A stretch of DNA of 64,000 bases from Roseiarcus sp963721905 (GCA_963721905.1 CAVRMF010000010.1:62001-126000); one strand, 5' to 3'; counted from the stretch's first letter, positions 16,374 through 26,198 are shown. The notes: generated by a model from the letters alone, not told the origin. Numbers and translations: made by a program.

Positions 16374-19300
16374 TCAACGCCAACGCCTCCGCATCTCTCT
16401 CGCGAAGCCTTGGAGCGCCGGCGCTAGCGCGGCGTGAGCGTCGGCGTCGCGGCCGGTTGCGCGATAGAGTTTTGCGAGCGAGAGCGCGGCGCGAAGCTCG
16501 AAGCTGCGCGCTTTCTGGGCTTGCGCGACGGCGATGGCGGCGAGGAAGGAGTCTTCGGCCGGTGCGGGGGCGGCCGGGTTTTGCTTAAACAGGATTTCTC
16601 CGCGCGCCCGGTGAAGTTCCGCTTCGAACGTGCGATAGCCCAGGCGATCCACGGTCGCCAGCGCTTCGTCAAGGATCGCAACGGCGCGGTCGGGAGCCCC
16701 GGCCCGGGCTTCGGCCTCGGCTAGGGCAATCTTCAACAGACCATCGAACCACACAACGTTTTGTTCGCGCAGCAGATCGACGCCGCGGCGCATATCGCGA
16801 ATTCCGTCGGCGGGCGCGCTGCTGCACGAAGTCGCCCAACCCTGCAGGAACACGGCGAACGCGCGAATCATAGGCAGGTCATGCTCGCGCGCGAGGCGGG
16901 CGATTTCGAAGATGTGCGGCGCGGCGCGCCCGTGGTCGCCGCGCATCACTTCGATGGAGGCCGCGTACGCTATTGCAAACGACAGCGTGCCGACATGGGT
17001 GAGGGCCGCGATCCGTGCCCGCATGCGGTCGATGAGCCAAATCGCGCGATCGACCTCGCCGAGAGGCCACAATGCGACCGCCAGATTGACCTTTGCGGAG
17101 GCGCCGGTGTCTTGCCCAAAGCGAAAGGCCAGATCGTCATCGCGGCCGGGTTGGAACAGGGAGAGCGCACGTTCCAATTCATGCACGGCGTCGACAAATT
17201 CGCCGGCGAAATAGTGGGTCATGCCTTGGACCCGATGCGCGACGCCGGCCTCGGCCGAATCGGGTCTCCCCCTGACGCCGGCGAGGAATGCCGCCGCATG
17301 CGTTCTCATTGATGGGAGCTCGCCCCGCAGGGAGCTGCCGACCCACAGGCCGTAGTGGGCCGCCAAGCGCTCGGGCGCGGCTTCATCGCCGTGAGCCGAC
17401 GCCCGCGCTCTCGTGAAGGCTTCCGTCGTTTCCGGCGCGGCGGCGCCGCGCACCGCGATAAGGGCGTTGCCGCGGGCAACGTGCAAATGCGTCAGTCGCT
17501 GCCGCCGCGCAGCGTCGGCCTTGACTTCGTCGGTTTGCGCGAGCGCGTCGAAAAGCGCATTCGCCTCCGCGATCTCCGGCATTTCGGCCTGGGCCGCGTC
17601 TCCCCTCTCCCGTTCGGGAGAGGGGTCGGGGGTGAGGGTCCCGACAGCTTCACGGGAGGCCGCAGGACCCTCATCCCCAGCCCTTCTCCCGAACGGGAGA
17701 AGGGAGGTCGCTGCGAACCCTTCGAGCGCGGGCCCAAGCGCGGCGTGCGCTTCGGCGTTACGGCCGGTCGCGCGATAGAGGTTGGCCAGTGCTAGCGCGG
17801 CGCGCAGTTCGAAGCTGCGGGCGTTCTGGTGTTGCGCTATGGCGATGGCCGCAAGAAACGAGGCTTCGGCGGGGGCAGGGTCGGCGAGATTCTGTTTGAG
17901 CAGGATTTCGCCGCGAATGCGGTTCGTCTCGGCTTCGAACCAGCGTTGTCCGGTGCGATGAGACTCCGCCAATCCCTGATCGATCGTAGCCAGCGCAGAA
18001 TCGATTTCGCCGGTCTCCGCTTCGACCTCCGCCAACAAGGTATAGTAGAGCGCGGTAAAGGCTGCAGGGCTCTGCTCTTTTTGCAGCGCCATGCCTCGCC
18101 GCATCGCCGCAAGGCCAGCTTCCCTTTGTCGGAGTCGCCAATCCACCCAGCCGTCTACAAAAACGGAGAAAGGCACGAATAGTCCCGTCTGGTAACGGTT
18201 CGCGATATTGGATAGCGACTTGGCGAAGCGCTCGACGCCGACGGGATTTCGACGGACCATCTCGAATACGGCCGAGTGCGTAAATCCATACGCGGTGGTC
18301 GAAGCATCGCCGCGCTGCGCCGTCCGCTCCGCGAGATCCTCGGCGCGGCGATGCGCAAGATCGAGTTCTCCAAGTGGCCAAAGCACGAGGGCGGAATAGG
18401 CCATCGCGGCGACGCCGACGTCCTGGCCGAATCGCAAGGCGAGATCGCGATCGCGCTCCGGATCGAAAATCGCCAATGCCTGTTCCAGGTGCTCGCGCGC
18501 CTCTACGAATTGCCCCGCGAACCATTTTGTCACGCCGGCGATACGCTGAGCGACACCAGCTTCAGGCGAGTTCGATCTTGCCGCGACGTCACGAAGGAAC
18601 GCGTTCGCCAGTTCACGCATTGCGCCGAGTTCACCGCGCACATAGCTCCCGGCCCACAACCCGTAATTGACCGAAAAGCGCTCGCCGGCATCCTCAATGC
18701 CCGTCGCCAGTTCACGCGCACGCTCAAAGGCCGCGGTGGTTTCAGGGGCGCCATGACCGCGCGCCGCGATCATCGCGTTGCCATAGGAGACCTGCAGCGC
18801 GACGCGGTGCTTGCGCGAGGCGAGCGCGGACTTGACTTGCTCGCTCTCCGCCAGCGCGTCGAACAGCGCCATCGCCTCGGCAATTTCCGGAAACTCCGGC
18901 GTCGGCGCAAAACCTTCGAGCGCTGGACCAAGAACAGCGTGGGCGTCGGCGTCGCGGCTGGTCGCGCGGTAGAGCTTTGCCAGCGCGAGCGCTGCGCGCA
19001 GTTCGAAGCTGCGGGCTTTCTGGTGTTGCGCGATGGCGATGGCGGTGAGGAAGGCTTCCTCTACGGGGGCAGAATCCGTGGGATTTCGTTTGAGGAGGAT
19101 TTCGCCGCGAATGCGGTGGAGTTCGGCGTCGAACCATCGCTGTCCGGTGCGTTCGGACTCGGCGATGGCAAGATTGATCGTGACGAGGGCGGCATCGATC
19201 TCGCCAGTTTCCGCTTCGGCCTCCGCCAAACTCCCAGCGAAGAGCGGAGCAAATCCCGCGTTGAACTGCTCCCGTTGGATAGCGATACTTCGGCGCATCT

Positions 19301-22193
19301 CTAGAAGTCCGGCTTGCCTGTGTCCGGATCGCCATTCCACCCAGCCGTCCACCGATCGCGAGAAACTCATAAACATCGCCATTTGATGCTCGTTCGCGAC
19401 CTTTGAGAGCAACAACGCGAATGGCTCGGCCCGGGCGAGATTGCGGCCAAGAATCTCGAATATCGCGGACCCCGTAAGTCCATAGGCGACGGTCGCGGCG
19501 TGACCGCTTTGCGCGATACGCGTTGCCAGTTTATCCGCACGCTCGCGCGCAAGATCGACTTCGACCAGCGCCCACAGTACGAGCGCGGAATAGCCCAGCG
19601 CTGGCACGCCGATATCCTGACCAAATCGAAATGCAAGATCGCGGTCCCGATCCGGATCGAAAATCGCCAACGCCCGTTCCAGGTGCTCGCGCGCCTCGAC
19701 AAATTCCCCCGCGAACCATTCTGTGACCCCATTGATGCGGTGCGCGACGCTGGCTTCCCCAGATACCGGCAGGTTCGCGCAGTCGTGAAGGAAAGATATG
19801 GCGAGTTCGCGCATGGCGCCAAGTTCGCCGCGCACATAGCTTCCAGCCCATAGGCCGTAGGTGACTGAAAGGTGTTCTTGGGCATCTTCAATGTCTGTCG
19901 CAAGCACGCGCGCCCGCTCAAAGGCCGCGGCGGCTTCGTGCGCGCCGTGGCCGCGCGCTGCCATTAGCGCGCGGCCATAGGAGATTTGCAGCTTCACCTG
20001 CCCCGCCCCCGCGCCCTCCGTCATCTCGATCGCCTTGCCGAGATGGGCGATCGCTTCCTTGAACGCGGACCGGCGCAGCGCAAGATCGCCGGCCTTGCCC
20101 CAATATTCGATCGCCGGCGCGGTCAGTCCGGCTTGCGTGAAGTGATGGGCGAGGAGTTCGGGCTCGGCCTCGACGACGGCGCCGAATTTTTCACGCAAGT
20201 TTTCGGCGATGCGCTGGTGCAAGATCTGCCGGCGGCTTTTGAGCAGGCTCTCGTAGGCCGTGTCCTGCACAAGCGCGTGCTTGAACACATAGCGCGCGTC
20301 GGGCGGCGTGCCGTGGCGGAACACGAGTTCCGAGTCCTCCAATTGCGTGAGCGCCACGCGCAGCGTCGCTTCGTCGCGGCCAACGACCGCGTTCAGGAGC
20401 GCATAGGAGAACTCGCGCCCGATCGCGGCGCCGATCTGCGCGATTTCTTTCACCGTCGCGAGCCGGTCGAGGCGCGCCATTAGCGAATCCTGCAAGGTCG
20501 AGGGGATCGCGAGCGGCGGCAGGGGGCCGTCGAGGCGGTAGCGGTTCTCTTCCTCGACCAAAAGGCCGGATTCGAGCACGTTCTTGGTCAATTCCTCCAC
20601 GAACAACGGCACGCCGTCGGTCTTGGCGACGATCTGCGCGAGAACTTCGGCGGGGAGCTTTCGCCCGCCCGTCACGCGCTCGACCAGCGCCTCCGCCTCG
20701 GCGCGATCGAAGCGCTGCAGCGCGATTTCGGCGACGTCCGGCAGACCCTTCCACGGCGCCTCGAATTCTGGGCGGGACGTGACGAGCATCATGACCGGCA
20801 GCCGCCGCACCCGCTCTATCGCCAGATCGAGCACTTCGAGCGAGGTCGCGTCAGCCCAATGCGCGTCCTCGAACAGCATCAGCACCGGCTGCTTTTTCGC
20901 AAGGCCCTCCATCTGGTCGAGCAGCGCCGAGAGTGTCTGGCGGCGCTGCTGCGCGGGCGAGAGGTTGAGCGGGGGATAGCGCGTTCCTGTCGGGATCGAC
21001 AGCATCGAGGCGATCAGCGGCGCGACCTCGCCCATGCGGTCGGTTGCGAGGCCGAGCACCTTCTCGAGCTTGTCGAGCTTCGCCTCGGCCGGCTCTTGCG
21101 GCGCGATCCCTGCCGCGCGCTCCAATTGCTGCACGAAAGGATAGAGAGCGCTGTCCCGATGGTACGGCGAGCATTGGTAGCGCAGCCGCGTGTGCGGCGT
21201 CTCCGCGACCTGTTCCGCGAGCCACGCGGCAAGCCGCGACTTGCCGATGCCGGCGTCGCCCGAGATCAGCGCGATCTGGCCTTGCCCGCCCCAGGCGTGG
21301 CGCTGACGCGCAAGCAAGTCCGCGCTCTCGGCCTCGCGGCCGACGAAGCCGGCGAGCCGCGCCGAATGCGCCGCCTCGAAGCGGCTCTCACTCGCCGATA
21401 CACCGAGCGCCGCGAAAGCCTCGACCGGCTCGGCGAGGCCCTTGACCGCATGTTTGCCGAGATCGCGCAGCCGGAAGCGATCGCCGAGGAGGCGCCGCGT
21501 CGACGCCGACACCACGACGCCGCCCGTCTCGGCGAGGCCTTGCAGACGCGCGGCGAGATTGGGCGTGTCGCCGACGACCGCCTGCTCCTGCGCCGACCCC
21601 TGCCCCACAAGATCGCCGACGACGACGAGGCCGGTCGCGATCCCGACCCGCACGGCGAGTTTCTCGCGCGCGGGCGTTTGCAACGCCGCGACCGCCTCGG
21701 CGATCTCCAGCCCCGCGTGGACCGCGCGCGCCGCGTCGTCTTCATGCGCGCGCGGAAAGCCAAAATAGGCGAGAACGCCATCGCCCATGAATTTCGCTAT
21801 GAACCCGTCATAGCGCGCAACCACGCCCGAACAGGCGTCCTGATAGGCGCGGATGATCTGGCGCATGTCCTCTGGATCGAGCCGGGCCGACAGTGCGGTC
21901 GAGCCGACGAGGTCGGAGAACATGACGGTGAGCTGGCGCCGCTCGGCTGCGTCGGCAGGGACAGGGGTCTGCGCCGCGGGCGCATGCGCCGCTTCGGCTG
22001 GCGCGGCGGACGGGGCGTTGAGCGTCTCGATCGCGGACATGATCTTGCGCCGATGGCCGACCACCGCGACGCCGAGATCCTTGAGATCCTCGACCGTCAG
22101 CTTCGGCAGCACGTCGCCGTCGATTTCGTTGTCGCGGAACGCCGCCTCGTACTGCCCAAGGCCGAGGCTTTTGAGCCAACTCCCGACGTCCAT
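16374..22193 (-). CDS. SAM-adenylate/guanylate cyclase-AAA ATPase-TPR multidomain protein
   Basis: A 1939-residue signalling protein. Order: SAM-like domain (residues 1-57), class III cyclase domain (about 86-260) with both metal aspartates (FSDLVGS, D94; FMGDGV, D138) and the NLAARL motif at 212, so it looks catalytically competent; an AAA/STAND ATPase (Walker A GDAGIGKS, 312-319); then TPR-like helical repeats to the end. The C-terminal region is three imperfect copies of a unit of about 397 residues starting near residues 740, 1138 and 1575. About 35 residues around 1497-1531 are encoded by a palindromic repeat element. Ligand unknown. The gene is monocistronic and convergent with gyrB. 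Confidence 0.9.
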   Translation of the reverse strand: MDVGSWLKSLGLGQYEAAFRDNEIDGDVLPKLTVEDLKDLGVAVVGHRRKIMSAIETLNAPSAAPAEAAHAPAAQTPVPADAAERRQLTVMFSDLVGSTALSARLDPEDMRQIIRAYQDACSGVVARYDGFIAKFMGDGVLAYFGFPRAHEDDAARAVHAGLEIAEAVAALQTPAREKLAVRVGIATGLVVVGDLVGQGSAQEQAVVGDTPNLAARLQGLAETGGVVVSASTRRLLGDRFRLRDLGKHAVKGLAEPVEAFAALGVSASESRFEAAHSARLAGFVGREAESADLLARQRHAWGGQGQIALISGDAGIGKSRLAAWLAEQVAETPHTRLRYQCSPYHRDSALYPFVQQLERAAGIAPQEPAEAKLDKLEKVLGLATDRMGEVAPLIASMLSIPTGTRYPPLNLSPAQQRRQTLSALLDQMEGLAKKQPVLMLFEDAHWADATSLEVLDLAIERVRRLPVMMLVTSRPEFEAPWKGLPDVAEIALQRFDRAEAEALVERVTGGRKLPAEVLAQIVAKTDGVPLFVEELTKNVLESGLLVEEENRYRLDGPLPPLAIPSTLQDSLMARLDRLATVKEIAQIGAAIGREFSYALLNAVVGRDEATLRVALTQLEDSELVFRHGTPPDARYVFKHALVQDTAYESLLKSRRQILHQRIAENLREKFGAVVEAEPELLAHHFTQAGLTAPAIEYWGKAGDLALRRSAFKEAIAHLGKAIEMTEGAGAGQVKLQISYGRALMAARGHGAHEAAAAFERARVLATDIEDAQEHLSVTYGLWAGSYVRGELGAMRELAISFLHDCANLPVSGEASVAHRINGVTEWFAGEFVEAREHLERALAIFDPDRDRDLAFRFGQDIGVPALGYSALVLWALVEVDLARERADKLATRIAQSGHAATVAYGLTGSAIFEILGRNLARAEPFALLLSKVANEHQMAMFMSFSRSVDGWVEWRSGHRQAGLLEMRRSIAIQREQFNAGFAPLFAGSLAEAEAETGEIDAALVTINLAIAESERTGQRWFDAELHRIRGEILLKRNPTDSAPVEEAFLTAIAIAQHQKARSFELRAALALAKLYRATSRDADAHAVLGPALEGFAPTPEFPEIAEAMALFDALAESEQVKSALASRKHRVALQVSYGNAMIAARGHGAPETTAAFERARELATGIEDAGERFSVNYGLWAGSYVRGELGAMRELANAFLRDVAARSNSPEAGVAQRIAGVTKWFAGQFVEAREHLEQALAIFDPERDRDLALRFGQDVGVAAMAYSALVLWPLGELDLAHRRAEDLAERTAQRGDASTTAYGFTHSAVFEMVRRNPVGVERFAKSLSNIANRYQTGLFVPFSVFVDGWVDWRLRQREAGLAAMRRGMALQKEQSPAAFTALYYTLLAEVEAETGEIDSALATIDQGLAESHRTGQRWFEAETNRIRGEILLKQNLADPAPAEASFLAAIAIAQHQNARSFELRAALALANLYRATGRNAEAHAALGPALEGFAATSLLPFGRRAGDEGPAASREAVGTLTPDPSPERERGDAAQAEMPEIAEANALFDALAQTDEVKADAARRQRLTHLHVARGNALIAVRGAAAPETTEAFTRARASAHGDEAAPERLAAHYGLWVGSSLRGELPSMRTHAAAFLAGVRGRPDSAEAGVAHRVQGMTHYFAGEFVDAVHELERALSLFQPGRDDDLAFRFGQDTGASAKVNLAVALWPLGEVDRAIWLIDRMRARIAALTHVGTLSFAIAYAASIEVMRGDHGRAAPHIFEIARLAREHDLPMIRAFAVFLQGWATSCSSAPADGIRDMRRGVDLLREQNVVWFDGLLKIALAEAEARAGAPDRAVAILDEALATVDRLGYRTFEAELHRARGEILFKQNPAAPAPAEDSFLAAIAVAQAQKARSFELRAALSLAKLYRATGRDADAHAALAPALQGFAREMRRRWR
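16400..19980 (-). repeat. Three tandem ~1.19-kb units within the cyclase gene
   Basis: Unit starts are at about 19974 (RALMAARGHG), 18782 (NAMIAARGHG) and 17471 (NALIAVRGAA). Each carries YGLWAGSYVRGELGAMREL-type, FAGEFVEAREHLE-type and RGEILLKQN-type motifs in the same order. The first interval is 1192 bases, the second about 1311; the extra ~119 bases correspond to the palindromic element. The third copy is the most diverged. Confidence 0.85.
17601..17705. repeat. Palindromic repeat, copy R2, inserted in frame in the cyclase gene
   Basis: CCCCTCTCCCG-TT-CGGGAGAGGGG (17602-17625) and CCCTTCTCCCG-AA-CGGGAGAAGGG (17681-17704) are perfect hairpins with a middle segment between them. The element sits at the junction of TPR units 2 and 3 and is read through as FGRRAGDEGPAAS ... 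LTPDPSPERERG without breaking the frame. Units 1-2 have no such segment at the same junction. Confidence 0.85.
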
Positions 22194-22297
22194 CCCTGTT
22201 CCTTAAGCCCCGCGTGGCCGATGATGGTCTCACGGAGCGGCCGTGTCCATGGCGTTTGTCCGGAAAGGAGCAGCCGTCGCGGCCCCGCACCCTCCCG

Positions 22298-22936
22298 TCA
22301 GGGCACCAACGACGGAGGCGCGTGGCGTTTTCTGATGGCGTCTGCCGTGGTACCCATTCCTCCGTCGAGCCATTCAATCGCGTCGATCGGATGCGCGATC
22401 ACGAGGCTGACGCCGTCGCTCCGTTCGAAGATCAGCGCGTCAAGCTGCCGGCGCGAGCCGCCGCGACGACGGACGCTCTGCGTCGCGACGCGCTCCACGT
22501 CCTTGATCGCGAAGTCGTCGAGATTGTCGGTTATCAGGAGATCGACGCGCGCGGCGATCGCTGAGGCCAGGACGCCCGCATCCTCGATATCCTTCATCGG
22601 AAGGGATCTGCCGCCCTCGGGCAAGAGGTAGGGATCGAATCGCAAAGATCCGGCTTTCATGATCCCAACCAGCGCGGCCGTGTTGGCCGAGATGCCCTGT
22701 GGATCGAACTTCAGCCGGGCGAGGACGCCCTCCAGCGTTCCAAGCATCTCCCACGACATGACGAGCTGCACCGGCCCGGCCGCGCACGTCATGTCGCGCA
22801 CGATACGGACGAGGCCTGAGGCGCTCCCGCCGACGCGGCTGTTTTGGATCGCAAGAAGGTGTGCGATCCAGATATTCACGTCGAGGCAAACCCGGATCGC
22901 CGCCGGCTTCGGCGCGGCTGTTTCTTTCTCCGCCAA
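22298..22936 (-). CDS. PIN-domain toxin-like protein
   Basis: A 212-residue PIN-domain protein, probably the ribonuclease toxin of a toxin-antitoxin pair. Acidic PIN residues are visible: RVCLDVNIWIAHLL near the start, ...KDIEDAGVLASAIAARVDLLITDNLDDF with the later catalytic aspartates. The apparent start is TTG, immediately after the stop of the antitoxin gene (no gap), which fits translational coupling; no in-frame ATG precedes the first PIN aspartate. It lies downstream of the RHH gene and is likely co-transcribed with it. Confidence 0.75.
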   Translation of the reverse strand: MAEKETAAPKPAAIRVCLDVNIWIAHLLAIQNSRVGGSASGLVRIVRDMTCAAGPVQLVMSWEMLGTLEGVLARLKFDPQGISANTAALVGIMKAGSLRFDPYLLPEGGRSLPMKDIEDAGVLASAIAARVDLLITDNLDDFAIKDVERVATQSVRRRGGSRRQLDALIFERSDGVSLVIAHPIDAIEWLDGGMGTTADAIRKRHAPPSLVP

Positions 22937-23284
22937 TCACGGATTCCGGGAGATCGCGGACGCCGTCTCGAGGATATCGAGATCGGAGGCGTCTTCGTGC
23001 AGCTCAGGGAGACGATTCTGCTCGCCAAGACGCTGCAAGACGACGTCGAGCTTGCGTCGCGCCACCACAGCCGAAATCTCCTGGACGACGCTGCGGAAGG
23101 CGGCGGAGTTTTCGTCAACACTGAGCTCGAGCAGCGAATCCCTGAGTTCCTTCGGCATGCCGACGAACACCGAGAGCGCGTTGGCGATCACGTTGGACAC
23201 CGTCCGATGCTCGCCCTTGGCGAGCTTGCGGACGAGGGCGGCCAGAGACTTGTCGAGATTCGCGGAAACGGACTCGGCTTTCAT
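22937..23284 (-). CDS. RHH-type antitoxin-like regulator
   Basis: A 115-residue protein with a short ribbon-helix-helix-like N-terminus (ESVSANLDKSLAALVRKLAKGEHRTVSNVIANALSVFV) and a helical C-terminal half that would bind the PIN partner. It directly precedes the PIN gene, whose start touches its stop. An inverted repeat just upstream of its ATG is a probable operator. The RHH call is by pattern only and moderate in strength. Confidence 0.65.
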   Translation of the reverse strand: MKAESVSANLDKSLAALVRKLAKGEHRTVSNVIANALSVFVGMPKELRDSLLELSVDENSAAFRSVVQEISAVVARRKLDVVLQRLGEQNRLPELHEDASDLDILETASAISRNP

Positions 23285-23292
23285 CGGTCACC

Positions 23293-23315
23293 TATAGGAA
23301 TACTCTATTTCTATA
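23293..23315. promoter_or_regulatory. Operator of the PIN/RHH toxin-antitoxin pair
   Basis: TATAGGAATA (23293-23302), spacer CTC, TATTTCTATA (23306-23315): arms match at nine of ten positions. It is AT-rich in a GC-rich region, nine bases upstream of the antitoxin ATG, and overlaps the likely -10 region, as expected for an autorepressed toxin-antitoxin promoter. Confidence 0.6.
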
Positions 23316-23500
23316 TACCGCCGCCTCACCCAAGACGCAACGGGCCGTTCAGCGCGTCCGCCGGGCGGCGTGAGGCTCGCCCCTCCGAGCGACAGAAAAT
23401 GACGCCTAAAGGTTTGAAATCACGGAGTCGCGCACGAAAATGCACACGGCAAAGTCGCTTGCCGCGCACGACGCTTCGGTCTCCATTCCCGCGCAGGGCT

Positions 23501-24958
23501 TCACTCCGCCATCGCCCGCTTCGCCGCGAACACGACCCTCGGCACCATCGCGGCGGTGGCTGCGACGAGGAGCGCGATCGCGAACAGCGAGACGAAGGTC
23601 ATGTGCAGCGACTGGTCGAGCGCAGCCCTCAGCGCCACGTTGGACGCGGCCGCGCCGCCTTCGAGAAGTTTCCGCAGCTGGTCCGAGCTCACCGCGCCGA
23701 CGCCGGAACGGATGAGCCCGAAGTTGAGGACAGCGCCGAACACCGTCGCGCCGAAGGTGCTGCCGAGGCTGCGGGCGAACATATAGGAGGCGGTGACGCT
23801 GCCGCGCTCGGACCAGTCGACGATTTCCTGAATGAGCACGATCGAGGCGCTGCTCGAGAGCCCCATGCCGAAGCCGACAAGCGCCGATCCGAGGCCCGCC
23901 GCGACGGGCGACGTCTCGGGCTTGAGGAAGACGAAGACGAGCGCGCCGAGCGGGACCAGCGCTCCGCCGACCCTAAGGATCGCGCGCACGCCGAAGCGCG
24001 CCCAAAGCTGGGCCGAGAGCGTCGCGCCGATCGGCCAGCCGAGCACCATGCCCGAGAGCGAAAAGCCGGCGATCAGCGGGGAGCGTCCCATCACACCCTG
24101 AACGAAGACCGGCAAAAAGGTCGTGAGCCCGATCATCACCATACCGGCGAACAGCGACGAGGCGTTGACCGCGGCGATGGGCCTCCGCCCCCAGAGCTTC
24201 AGCGAGATCATCGGCTCGGGCGAGCGCCGCTCCTGGACAATGAACAGCGCGACGGCGACGATCGCGATCAGCGTGATGATCGAGGTCTCGGTCCGGCTCG
24301 AGGTCGAGAGCGCGGTGAGGTCGGCCATGATCGCGGCAATGGCGATGGTGAACACGCCCGCGCTCACGTGATCGATCTGTCCCTGCGCCCGAGACTTTTT
24401 CTCATGCAGATAGGCCCAGAAGCCGGCGGAGGCGAGAAGCCCGAGCGGCAGGTTCATCCAGAAGATCCAGGCCCAGGACCAGTGTTGGATGATGAGCGCG
24501 CCGACCAGCGGGCCGATGACGGCCGAGAGCGCCCAGACGCTGGCGAGCCAGCCCTAAATCTTGCCGCGCTCATGCACCGAATAAAGATCGCCGACGATCG
24601 TCATCGCGACCGGCTGCACCGCGCCGGCGCCGACGCCCTGGACCAGCCGGAAGACGATGAGCGAGGGCATCGACCAGGCGAACCCACAAAGGATCGAGCC
24701 GACGAGGAAGATCGCAATGCCCGACAGCATGACGGTCTTGCGGCCCCTGAGGTCGGAAAGCTTGCCGAAAACGATGGTCGTGGCGGTCTGGGTCAGGAGG
24801 AAGGCGGCGAACACCCAGCTGTAGAGTTCGAGCCCACCGAGCTGGGCGACGATCTGCGGCATCGCGGTCGAGACGATCGTCGCCTCGATCGCGATCATGA
24901 AATTCGCCGCCATCACGGCGGCGAGCACAAGCGGGCGATGCGTCGTGAGGGCGGTCAT
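23501..24958 (-). pseudogene. MFS drug-efflux transporter (DHA2-like), interrupted by an in-frame TAG
   Basis: A 14-helix-type MFS exporter, beginning MTALTTHRPLVLAAVMAANFMIAIEATIVSTAMPQIV with the PQIVAQLGG motif of the EmrB/QacA group. After the conserved SVHERGKI, codon TAG (plus-strand 24554-24556) interrupts; translation in the same frame continues GWLASVWALSAVIGP, as in intact relatives where Gln (CAG) usually stands. The C-terminal half ends normally at 23501. The total would be 485 residues. A C-to-T change, real or an error, explains it. As written, only truncated products would be made. Confidence 0.85.
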
Positions 24959-25176
24959 GGGCTGTTACATAGGGGAGAGGGTGCGCCCGCGCCAATAACG
25001 TTATCGAGATGGACCGATGACCGGCCAGGGGCGCGTTTTCGATATCAGCGGCGCGGAAGACGCGCGGCCGATACCCAGGAGCGGTTTCCGGTTTGCACGC
25101 AATGCCGCTCCGGATGCGCGGAGGTTTCCGAGCCCGGAATTCTGCGATAGGTTCGTCGCAATTTGGGAGAAGGCCC

Positions 25177-26127
25177 ATGCAGCAGCGCCGTCTGGGACGC
25201 ACCGATCTCACGATTGCGCCGATGGTTCTGGGCGGCAACGTGTTCGGCTGGACGGCGGACAAGGCGACGTCTTTCGCCGTCCTCGACCGCTTCGCGGCCG
25301 CGGGTTTCACCGCCATCGACACGGCCAACTCCTATTCGACATGGGTCCCGGGCCATCATGGCGGCGAATCGGAGACGATCATCGGCGAATGGATGAAGGC
25401 GCGCGGCAACCGCAGCCACATGATCGTCGTCACCAAGGTCGGCTCGCCGATGGGCAAGGGCAAGGAGGGCCTTTCGCGGCGCTACGTCGAAGAGGCGGTC
25501 GAAGCGTCGCTCAGGCGCCTGCAGACCGACGTCATCGACCTCTATCTGTCGCACTGGCCCGACATGGCGACGCCGATCGACGAAACGCTCGGCGCCTATC
25601 AGCAGCTGATCGAAAAGGGCAAGATCCGCTGGTGCGGCGCCTCGAATCTCACCGTCGCACTGCTCGAAGCCGCGATCGCGGCGGCGAAGGCGCGCGGCGG
25701 GCCGCGCTACGAAGTGCTCCAGCCGGAATACAATCTCGCCGACCGGCACGGATTCGAGAACGGGCTCGCCGACCTCTGCCGGCGCGAGGAGATCGGCGTC
25801 ATCACCTATTTCAGCCTGGCGAAGGGCTTTCTGTCGGGCAAGTACCGCAGCGTCGAGGACCTGACGAAGAGCCCGCGCGGCGGCGACGTGAAGGCCTATC
25901 TCAATCCGCGCGGTTTCCGCATTCTCGACGCGCTCGAAGCGGTCGCCGCGCCTCATAAGGCAAAGCCCGCCGAAGTTGCGCTCGCGTGGCTCATTGCCCG
26001 CCCCGGCGTGACGGCGCCGATCGCGAGCGCGACCTCGACCGAGCAGGTCGATAGCCTCGTCCGCGCGACGGAATTGTTTCTGTCGGAGGGGGACATGACA
26101 GTGCTCAAAGAGGCCAGCGTCGGCTGA
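25177..26127 (+). CDS. Aldo/keto reductase
   Basis: A complete 316-residue AKR (NADPH-dependent carbonyl reduction). It begins QQRRLGRTDLTIAPMVLGGNVFGW, with the active-site DTANSYSTW (Asp and Tyr), VTKVG (Lys) and LYLSHWPD (His) of the catalytic tetrad, and RWCGASNLT. The subgroup is the YajO/Tas-like AKR11/13 type. GGGAGAAGG precedes ATG 25177. It is followed 71 bases later by an acyl-CoA synthetase on the same strand; whether they share a pathway is unknown. Confidence 0.87.
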   Translation: MQQRRLGRTDLTIAPMVLGGNVFGWTADKATSFAVLDRFAAAGFTAIDTANSYSTWVPGHHGGESETIIGEWMKARGNRSHMIVVTKVGSPMGKGKEGLSRRYVEEAVEASLRRLQTDVIDLYLSHWPDMATPIDETLGAYQQLIEKGKIRWCGASNLTVALLEAAIAAAKARGGPRYEVLQPEYNLADRHGFENGLADLCRREEIGVITYFSLAKGFLSGKYRSVEDLTKSPRGGDVKAYLNPRGFRILDALEAVAAPHKAKPAEVALAWLIARPGVTAPIASATSTEQVDSLVRATELFLSEGDMTVLKEASVG

Positions 26128-26198
26128 CACGGCCCTAAGGGGCCGCCTTCCCCAGGATCATGTCGCCCCGCTCTCGCCGATCATAACCCCGCACCCTC

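Noticed and set aside
26130..26148. CGGCCC-TAAG-GGGCCG hairpin after the aldo/keto reductase as a terminator
   Set aside because: It has a short stem and no U-tract, and the next gene on the same strand follows closely; too weak to list.
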